A stretch of 61,397 bases of DNA from Bacillota bacterium (lineage in GTDB: Bacteria; Bacillota_C; Negativicutes; JAEYSJ01), in assembly GCA_023434855.1 (NCBI GenBank), contig JAEYSJ010000309.1, forward strand, positions 1 through 61,397. The letters are read 5' to 3'. This document shows, in pieces, positions 53,777-60,339 of this stretch; the stretch's first letter is position 1, and every line of letters starts with the position of its first letter. The position numbers and the translations under genes were made by a program. Below the pieces are notes generated by a model, which ran no database searches, was not told the origin of the DNA, and was given only the letters and a program-made list of their open reading frames with translations.

Positions 53777-55474
53777 TTATTTTGCTGTTGCCGAAATCAG
53801 CGTTCTTAATTCCCGGGCGACTGCCGTCATTACGCCGCCCCAGTCGCCGGGAGCGCTCTGACGGAATAACCGCATGGTCGGGTACCAGGGGCAATCGTTT
53901 CTGGCCACCAGCCACCGCCAGATATTTTCCGCCGGCAGCAGCGTCCAGACAGGCTTGCCCAGTGCGCCGGCCAAATGGGCTGCAGCCGTGTCAATGGATA
54001 TAACAAGATCAAGGTTCATAATCAGTGCGGCGGTGTCGGCAAAATCGGTAATATTGCCTGTCAGGTCAATAAGGCGCAGACCGGGCGGCGGTGCGCCGGC
54101 TTCGCTGGCCGCCTCACCGGTTTGCAGGCTGTAGAAAGTCACGCCGGGTATGCCGGCCAGGGGCGACATAGCTTGCAGGCCGCAGGTGCGGATTCGCCCG
54201 GGGATGTTTCCCGGACCGCCGCCCCAGACGAGTCCTACCCTTAAGTCTGAGTCAGGGCTGTTCATTTTGTTGCGCCAGGCAGCGATGCAGGGCTGGCCGG
54301 CAGTAAGATAAGGAACCTCCGACGGGATCGTATGTAGTGTTGTACCAAAAATATGAGGCAGCGTCAGCAGGGGTACGGCCAGGTCAAATTGTGTCCGGGC
54401 TAATGTCTCCGCAGTATGTTCGATGAATTCATCGACCCCGGGTAAATGAGCAAATAAGCGCAGCAATGGCTGGGGGGCCGAGAATTGCACGATACCGCCC
54501 CGGGCTTTGACCCGCGGCAGGTAACGGCAAAATTGCAGGGCATCGCCGAACCCTTGCTCATGATAGACCAACAGGCGTTTGCCGGAAAAATTTTCCCCAT
54601 ACCATTGCGGCTTGTCGTTGCACCAGTCATAAGCATGGCGATAGCGGCGGACTTTAGTCCGCCATTTATATTCAGCAAAGCCGCGGGCCAGGTTGCCGCT
54701 GAGCAGGATAGCCAGCGAACGGTCACAATATACGTCTGGCTCCCCGGGATTCAGCGCAATCACGCGATCATAAGCAGCAATTGCTGCTTCTGCCTCTCCC
54801 AGGAACTGGAGGGAATTTCCCAGGCTATTATAGGCATCGGTAAAATAAGGTTTACGGTTAACGGCCTGCTGCAGTGCGGTGACGCCTTCCGGCAGTCTGT
54901 GCAGGTCAATAAGTACAGTCCCCAGGTTGAACCATAATTCGGCATTATCAGGACAAATAGCCAATCCCTGTTGGTAGAAGTAAATGGCATCGGCGGAAAG
55001 GCCTTGCTCATCAAGGGCATATCCCAGATTAATATAAGCACCGGCCAAATCCGGTTTAAGCGCGATGGCCTGTCGCAGCGCCTGGATGGACTCAGACAGT
55101 CTTTGCAGCGCAAGCAGGTCGGTTCCCAGGTTATACCATAATTCGCTGCTATCGGGGAAAATCTCCAGCCCTTGTTTATAGCAGTGTATGGCTTCCTCTG
55201 TCAGGCCTTGCTCTTGTAGGGTATTACTCAGGCAAATATAGGCATAGAGACAATCCGGTTTGAGCGCAATTGCCTTTTGCAGCGCCTGGACGGCTTCAGG
55301 TAGTTTTGACAGGGACAGCAGGGCGGTTCCCATGACAAACCATAATTCGGCGCTGCCGGGATAAAAGGCCAGTCCCTGTTGGTAGCAGTGAACGGCGTCT
55401 TCCAGCAGGCCTTGTTCCTTTAAGGCATTTCCCTGCGCAAGCTGCTGCAGCGCCGCGGATTGATTTTCATTCAT
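53777..55474 (-). CDS. TPR - GT9-like glycosyltransferase, array copy 3
   Basis: 565 residues. Seven TPRs, one with an odd end (NRKPYFTDA). C-terminal domain: VYHEQGFGD, VGLVWGGGP, SIDTAAAHLAGALGKPVW and TLLPAENIWRWLVARNDCPWYP, where AENI replaces AAGE and Cys replaces Ser/Thr. Last copy in its unit, followed by a terminator about 115 bp on. Start ATG with AGGTG seven bases upstream. Confidence 0.85.
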   Translation of the reverse strand: MNENQSAALQQLAQGNALKEQGLLEDAVHCYQQGLAFYPGSAELWFVMGTALLSLSKLPEAVQALQKAIALKPDCLYAYICLSNTLQEQGLTEEAIHCYKQGLEIFPDSSELWYNLGTDLLALQRLSESIQALRQAIALKPDLAGAYINLGYALDEQGLSADAIYFYQQGLAICPDNAELWFNLGTVLIDLHRLPEGVTALQQAVNRKPYFTDAYNSLGNSLQFLGEAEAAIAAYDRVIALNPGEPDVYCDRSLAILLSGNLARGFAEYKWRTKVRRYRHAYDWCNDKPQWYGENFSGKRLLVYHEQGFGDALQFCRYLPRVKARGGIVQFSAPQPLLRLFAHLPGVDEFIEHTAETLARTQFDLAVPLLTLPHIFGTTLHTIPSEVPYLTAGQPCIAAWRNKMNSPDSDLRVGLVWGGGPGNIPGRIRTCGLQAMSPLAGIPGVTFYSLQTGEAASEAGAPPPGLRLIDLTGNITDFADTAALIMNLDLVISIDTAAAHLAGALGKPVWTLLPAENIWRWLVARNDCPWYPTMRLFRQSAPGDWGGVMTAVARELRTLISATAK

Positions 55475-55542
55475 GATGTTGCACCTGCTTTCAAAACTTG
55501 TGAGGTTCGTATATAAATCTTCTGGGAATTTATAAAATAAAA

Positions 55543-55592
55543 TTCAATGTTTTCTTGGCGCTTTTGGCGTCCTTGGCGGTTAACCCGTTCCT
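55543..55592. repeat. Array intergenic repeat, copy 4
   Basis: CAATGTTTTCTTGGCGCTTT then TGGCGTCCTTGGCGGTTAACC. Confidence 0.7.
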
Positions 55593-55618
55593 TAGACGCT
55601 CACTAATGTGGCTGTTTT

Positions 55619-57214
55619 TTAAACTTTTGCTGACGCCAGCATTCTTAATTCATAGGCAACTGCCGTCATAACACTGCTCCAGTCGCCTGGCGCGGACTGG
55701 CGAAACAGGCGCATGGCCGGATACCAGGGAGTATCATTTCTGGACAATAGCCACCGCCATTCTCCGGCCGCCGGCAGCAACGTCCAGACAGGCTTGCCCA
55801 GTGCGCCAGCCAAATGAGCGACGGCTGTATCGACCGTTATAACAAGATCGAGATTCATAATTAACGTAGCTGTATCAGCGAAATCGGTAATTTCCTCAGT
55901 CAGGTCAATAAACTGCATACCGGGCGGCGGTGTACCGGCTTGACTGGCCGCCTTGCCTTTTTGCAGGCTGTAGAAAATCACGCCGGGTATGCCGCATAGA
56001 GGAGACATTGCTTGCAGGCTGCAGTTGCGGATATATTTATTCGTATTATCCGGATTGCCGCTCCAGACTAATCCTACCCGAAAGGTTGCTCCAGGGCCTT
56101 TTACTTTGCCGCGCCATGCGGCAATGCAGTGTTTAGCCGTAAATAGGTAAGGAGTGTCCGCCGGAACAGTAGGTAGTGTTGTGCCAAAAATATAGGGCAG
56201 ACTCAGCAACGGTACCACTAGGTCAAATTGTATCCGGGCTATTGCATCTGCAGTATGTTCTACCAGTTCGTCAACTCCGGATAAATGCGCAAATAAGCGC
56301 AGCAGGGGCTGGGGAACCGAAAATTGCACAGTACCGCCCCGGGCTTTGACCAACGGCAGGTAGCGGCTGAATTGGATGATGTCCCCGAGACCTTGTTCGG
56401 CATAAACCAGTAACCGTTTGCCGGAAAAGCTTTCGCCATGCCAGTGCGGCAAGTCGCTACTCCATTCATGATAAAAACGGTACCGTTTGGATTTGGTGCG
56501 CCGTTCATATTCGGCAAAACCGCGGGCCAGGTCACCGCTCAACAAAGTAGCCATCGAACGGTTGATATATACATCCGGTTCTGTGGGATTCAACGCAATA
56601 GCGCGATTATAAGCCTTAATGGCATCTTCTGCCTTTCCCTGGGCCTGCAGCGCATTTCCCAGGTTGCTATAGGCTGCGGCAAAATCCGGTTTGAGGGCGA
56701 TCACCTGTTGAAACACTTCTACAGCTTCAGACAGTCTTTGCAAGTTGAGAAGGGCATGCCCCAAATTAGTATAGGCAGCGGCAAAATCGGGTTTGAGCGC
56801 AATAGCCTGCTGCAGCGCGGCGGCTCCGTCAGGCAGTCTCTGCAGTTCGATAAAAGCAGTTCCGAGGTTGAACCATAATTGGACATTGTCCGGACAGATG
56901 GACAGCCCTTGTTGATAGCAGTGAATGGCATCCGTCGACAGGCCTTGCCCGGCCAGTGCAAATCCCAGGTTGGTATAAGCCTCGGCTAAATCCGGCTTGA
57001 GCGAAATGGCCTGTTGTAACGCCTGAACTGCCTCAGGCAACCTGGGCACTGTAAGCAGGTCGGTTCCCAGGTTGTACCATAATTCAGCATTATCGGGATA
57101 AAGTGCCAGCCCTTGTTGGTAGTGGTGGATGGCTTTCTCTGATAATCCCAGTTCCTTAAGGGCATTTCCCTGAAAAAATTGCTGCAGCGTTGCGGTTTGG
57201 CTTTCATTAATCAT
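55619..57214 (-). CDS. TPR - GT9-like glycosyltransferase, array copy 2
   Basis: 531 residues. Six TPRs. C-terminal domain: VYAEQGLGDIIQFSRYLPL, in which the Cys of QFCRYLPL is Ser and the acid of H/DEQG is Ala, then VGLVWSGNPDN, VDTAVAHLAGALGKPVW and WRWLLSRNDTPWYP. The deviating GD-loop residues distinguish it from all the other copies. Start ATG five bases after AGGTG. Confidence 0.85.
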   Translation of the reverse strand: MINESQTATLQQFFQGNALKELGLSEKAIHHYQQGLALYPDNAELWYNLGTDLLTVPRLPEAVQALQQAISLKPDLAEAYTNLGFALAGQGLSTDAIHCYQQGLSICPDNVQLWFNLGTAFIELQRLPDGAAALQQAIALKPDFAAAYTNLGHALLNLQRLSEAVEVFQQVIALKPDFAAAYSNLGNALQAQGKAEDAIKAYNRAIALNPTEPDVYINRSMATLLSGDLARGFAEYERRTKSKRYRFYHEWSSDLPHWHGESFSGKRLLVYAEQGLGDIIQFSRYLPLVKARGGTVQFSVPQPLLRLFAHLSGVDELVEHTADAIARIQFDLVVPLLSLPYIFGTTLPTVPADTPYLFTAKHCIAAWRGKVKGPGATFRVGLVWSGNPDNTNKYIRNCSLQAMSPLCGIPGVIFYSLQKGKAASQAGTPPPGMQFIDLTEEITDFADTATLIMNLDLVITVDTAVAHLAGALGKPVWTLLPAAGEWRWLLSRNDTPWYPAMRLFRQSAPGDWSSVMTAVAYELRMLASAKV

Positions 57215-57232
57215 GGTTGCACCTGCTTTCCT

Positions 57233-58666
57233 TTATTCTTTTGCAGCTGACAGCGTCTTTAAATCACGGGCGACTATATTCATTACGCCGCTCCAGTCCC
57301 TAGGTGCGCTCTGGCGGAACAGGCGCATAGTCGGGTACCACGGTGTATCACTTCCAGCCAATAACCACCGCCATTCACTGGCTGCCGGCAACAGCGTCCA
57401 GACAGGCTTGCCCAGGGCGCCAGCCAAATGGGCGACAGCTGTATCAATGGAGATAACAAGATCAAGGTTCATAATTAGTGCGGCAGTATCGGCGAAATCG
57501 GCAATATCGTCCGTCAGGTCAATGAGCCGCATCCCGGGCGGCGGCGTACGAGCCTCATCGGCTGCTTCGCCTTTTTGCAGGCTGTAGAAAGTCGTGCCAG
57601 GTATGTCAGCCAGGGGGGACATGGCCTGCAGGCCACAGGTACGGATTTGTCCAAGGATGTTTTCCGGATCACCGGCCCAGACCAAGCCTACCCGGAGGTC
57701 TGAACCGGAGTCATTCATTTTGCCGCGCCAGGCAGTAATAGCGTGCTGTTCGGCAGTCAGATAAGGAACGTTTGCCGGGATAGTGCGTAATGTTGTGCCG
57801 AATATGTGGGGCAAACTCATTAGGGGCACCGTTAGATCGCATTGTGTCCCGGCAATTGTTTCTGCAGTATGTTCTAGCAGTTCATCAACTCCGGGTAGAT
57901 GCGCAAACAGGCGCAGCAATGGCTGCTTGGTTGAGAATTGCACAATACCGCCCCGGGCTTTGACCAGCGGCAGGTAACGGCAAAATTGCAGGGCATCGCC
58001 GCAGCCCTGCTCGTCATAAACCAGCAGACGTTTGCCGGAAAAATTTTCTCCGCGCCAGCGTGGCCGGCCGTCAAACCATTGGTAAAAGTCATGGATCCGG
58101 CCGATTTTAAGGCGCCACTCATATTCGGCAAAGCCACGGGCTAGGTCGCCGCTCAGCAGGATAGCCATTGACCGGCTGCCATAGGCTTCCGGATCTCGGG
58201 GATTCAGCGCAATGGCGCGGTCATACGCGGTGATGGCCTCTGCCGCCTTCCCGAGGAACAGCAGAGTATTTCCCAGATTACTATAGGCGGCGGCAAAATC
58301 CGGTTTGCGGGCGATAGCCTGATTGAACGCCTGCCGGGCTTCCGATAGTCTGTGTAAGGCGAAAAAAACCGTTCCCAGGTTGTACCACAACTCAGCGCTA
58401 CGGGGGCAGACAGCTAGGCCCTGCTGGCAGCAGCGGACGGCATCTTCGGACAGGCCTTGTTCGATAAAGGCGATTCCCAGTAGGCAGTAAGCGCTTATAT
58501 CATCCGGCCGGCCGGCGATTGCTGCCTGCAGGCGGCGTATTTTTTCAGAAGTTGTTCCGGGAATGGCATCCAACGGCGCCGCTGTCTTTTTAAAATGTGC
58601 CGCCGGCCCGTGCTTTTGCGCTTGCCCGGAGAGTTGCCGGAGCATTCCCGGCTGGTTTTCACTCAT
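57233..58666 (-). CDS. TPR - GT9-like glycosyltransferase, array copy 1
   Basis: 477 residues; first gene of the array. A unique N-terminal extension of about 55 residues (Ala/Lys/His-rich) precedes three TPRs, one of the shortest TPR parts of the family. C-terminal domain: VYDEQGCGD, VGLVWAGDP, SIDTAVAHLAGALGKPVW, TLLPAASEWRW. Start ATG with AGGTG seven bases upstream; the promoter is about 50 bp further up. Confidence 0.85.
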   Translation of the reverse strand: MSENQPGMLRQLSGQAQKHGPAAHFKKTAAPLDAIPGTTSEKIRRLQAAIAGRPDDISAYCLLGIAFIEQGLSEDAVRCCQQGLAVCPRSAELWYNLGTVFFALHRLSEARQAFNQAIARKPDFAAAYSNLGNTLLFLGKAAEAITAYDRAIALNPRDPEAYGSRSMAILLSGDLARGFAEYEWRLKIGRIHDFYQWFDGRPRWRGENFSGKRLLVYDEQGCGDALQFCRYLPLVKARGGIVQFSTKQPLLRLFAHLPGVDELLEHTAETIAGTQCDLTVPLMSLPHIFGTTLRTIPANVPYLTAEQHAITAWRGKMNDSGSDLRVGLVWAGDPENILGQIRTCGLQAMSPLADIPGTTFYSLQKGEAADEARTPPPGMRLIDLTDDIADFADTAALIMNLDLVISIDTAVAHLAGALGKPVWTLLPAASEWRWLLAGSDTPWYPTMRLFRQSAPRDWSGVMNIVARDLKTLSAAKE

Positions 58667-58714
58667 GCTGTCACACCTGCTTTCCGTGGCTGATTATAAT
58701 GGTAATTCCAGTAA

Positions 58715-58743
58715 TTACATTCATCAATCCACGAAATTTTCAA
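58715..58743 (-). promoter_or_regulatory. Conserved glycosylation-island promoter 1
   Basis: Minus strand: TTGAAA, 17 bases, ATGTAA with preceding TGA; about 50 bp upstream of array copy 1. Confidence 0.65.
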
Positions 58744-58774
58744 CCTGTTGCATGTAGGCACTTATATGGTGGCA

Positions 58775-58812
58775 AAAGCCGGCAACCGCATGACTGCGGA
58801 ATTGCCGGCTTT
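58775..58812 (-). terminator. Terminator of the small gene at 58866
   Basis: AAAGCCGGCAA and TTGCCGGCTTT arms with inner CCGCA/TGCGG stem. Confidence 0.85.
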
Positions 58813-58865
58813 CATCATTTGTTTTTTAAATAACCTTTATTCAACTGATATTAGGAGTCGTTGGT

Positions 58866-59093
58866 TTACAGTATCGAAGTAATGGATACGGCAGTTGCCT
58901 TAATTGCAACAGTAACTACGTTGTTCTGATTGAATTTGAGTGCTGCAGACGCTGGAATAATTGCTTCGAATGTTGATACTGTTGACCAGTTAAGAGGCGT
59001 GTAAGATACTTCACCCATAAGAGTGTCAGTGGTAATAGAGCTAACTACCCCTTGAATCATGTTCATCGAAGGTACACTATAAGTATGTCCCAT
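58866..59093 (-). CDS. Small Thr/Ser/Val-rich hypothetical protein
   Basis: 75 residues from ATG with GAGGAGGG seven bases upstream. No signal peptide. The sequence alternates hydrophobic and Ser/Thr residues (VVSSITTDTL, NVVTVAIKATAVSITSIL), suggesting beta strands. No match remembered. It lies between the array promoter and a similar small gene, with its own terminator. A structural or acceptor protein for the glycosylation island is speculation. Confidence 0.65.
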   Translation of the reverse strand: MGHTYSVPSMNMIQGVVSSITTDTLMGEVSYTPLNWSTVSTFEAIIPASAALKFNQNNVVTVAIKATAVSITSIL

Positions 59094-59266
59094 TATATAA
59101 CCCTCCTCTCTTACTCATTGTTTTGTTGTAAGGAGCTGCTTACAATAATTAATATTCAATAAACTTTTATTATTAAACGGGGCTATCCTGCTGTAGTGAA
59201 ATTTAATGCTGCAAGTAACGGTATCGCTGCGGGAAAAACGTGGTGATCGCGACGCATTAACAGAAC

Positions 59267-59298
59267 AAACCGGCATTCGCTGTGCGAATGCCGGTTTT
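59267..59298 (-). terminator. Terminator of the small gene at 59313
   Basis: AAACCGGCATTCG and CGAATGCCGGTTT, 13-bp perfect stem. Confidence 0.85.
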
Positions 59299-59312
59299 GA
59301 AATAAATCCTGT

Positions 59313-59513
59313 TTATTTTGAAAGTGTTACATCAACCGGAAGAGCAAAGCCCAAAATAGTATTGCCAACACTAAATTTGGTGGCAGATGTTTTGGTAATG
59401 GTAGATGTCCAGGTAGACGGAGTTTGCAGCGGTTGGAGATAAATCTTCGCTACATAAGCATCTGCTATTTTACTAAAGATTGATGCAGTAAACTGATTTC
59501 TTTGACTTGCCAT
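59313..59513 (-). CDS. Small Thr/Ser-rich hypothetical protein
   Basis: 66 residues from ATG with AAGGGGGG upstream. Thr/Ser-rich middle (TPSTWTSTITKTSATK) and alternating beta-like ends; no signal peptide. Similar in size and composition to the gene at 58866 though not clearly homologous. Own terminator. Function unknown. Confidence 0.65.
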   Translation of the reverse strand: MASQRNQFTASIFSKIADAYVAKIYLQPLQTPSTWTSTITKTSATKFSVGNTILGFALPVDVTLSK

Positions 59514-59628
59514 TATAGAAACCCCCCTTCTTGTATTTGAATTGTGGGATGTAAGAGCTCCTTACAGTGATTAACATTCATGGCCCTTTGTTTTTTAAAC
59601 GGGATTTTCGGTACAGCTTTATATTTTT

Positions 59629-59689
59629 ATCCGGCCGGTCTATGGGGGAATTTACCAATAATCTCTATTATTGAAATTACCGGCCGGAT
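59629..59689. repeat. 11-bp perfect inverted repeat
   Basis: ATCCGGCCGGT at 59629-59639 and ACCGGCCGGAT at 59679-59689, 39 bases apart. Confidence 0.7.
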
Positions 59690-60157
59690 TAGATAGCCCC
59701 TTCAACGAAAACAGGCACTGCAATAAAACAGCAATATCATGGTTACTATTGTTGTGACAATGGTACATTTATGTGTGTTATTAATAGAACGGCGGGAGCA
59801 ATCGTGCCGGGTTTTGTTATAATATTAAATTTGTTAGTAAAAATATGGATGAAATAACGACAATAATGATAATAAAGATAAACAAACTAAATAAAACCAT
59901 AATTATTATTGACTTATGTTAAAATATGGATTATATTGTATGTTAAAGCTATATTTTACAAATATATCCTCGTTTACCTAATTGCAGCAAAAATATAATT
60001 TAATTGTAAAATCTGTCTTACATACGCAAGCAAGAAGAATAGTCATAGATTGGCGTGTGATGTTTGTGCATAACACGTCTTTTTGTTTTTTGTATACAGC
60101 CTATTCCGTTCCCTGCCTTATGGACATGTATTATCCGGGAAAGACGGAATACGGAGT

Positions 60158-60290
60158 ATAATTAGCTTTCATCAGAGCGATTCGGGCCGAGTAAAGAGTC
60201 AGGCCGGGTGCAGGCACGGTGAAAGTAGAACGAATCACTGTGTACCAGTGATGAATTGCTGACGAAAGGAGGCTAATTTTACGCGAAGCA
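60158..60290 (+). promoter_or_regulatory. Structured leader candidate upstream of tpsB-like gene
   Basis: AGCGATTCG and CGAATC arms close a block with GGCC/GGCC and TGCAGGCA, followed by AATCACTG/CAGTGATG and a GAAAGGAGG run well upstream of the actual start. It does not fit the thiamine, cobalamin, lysine, SAM or cyclic di-GMP-I consensus that was compared from memory. Confidence 0.4.
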
Positions 60291-60339
60291 GGGTTTTTTC
60301 AATTATTGCGGTTTTATTTAACGCGGAAAGGATGAGATT

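Larger units (their letters stand above)
59514..60339. other. Long intergenic region with inverted repeats and a leader of TpsB
   Basis: An 11-bp perfect inverted repeat ATCCGGCCGGT/ACCGGCCGGAT (59629-59689), a long AT-rich stretch (59700-60050), a terminator-like GCGTGT/ACACGT hairpin with T run (about 60052-60087), then a GC-rich folded leader (60158-60290). No gene seen. Confidence 0.6.

Noticed and set aside
36856..58144. Many plus-strand frames of 60-190 codons across the array
   Set aside because: They recur at the same place opposite each array copy because the copies are similar; no ribosome sites and no independent motifs.
36848..58666. Assembly artefact as cause of the 13 copies
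   Set aside because: Copies differ in TPR number, termini, intergenic spacing and motif residues, so they are not duplicated reads; exact copy number still cannot be proven from sequence alone.
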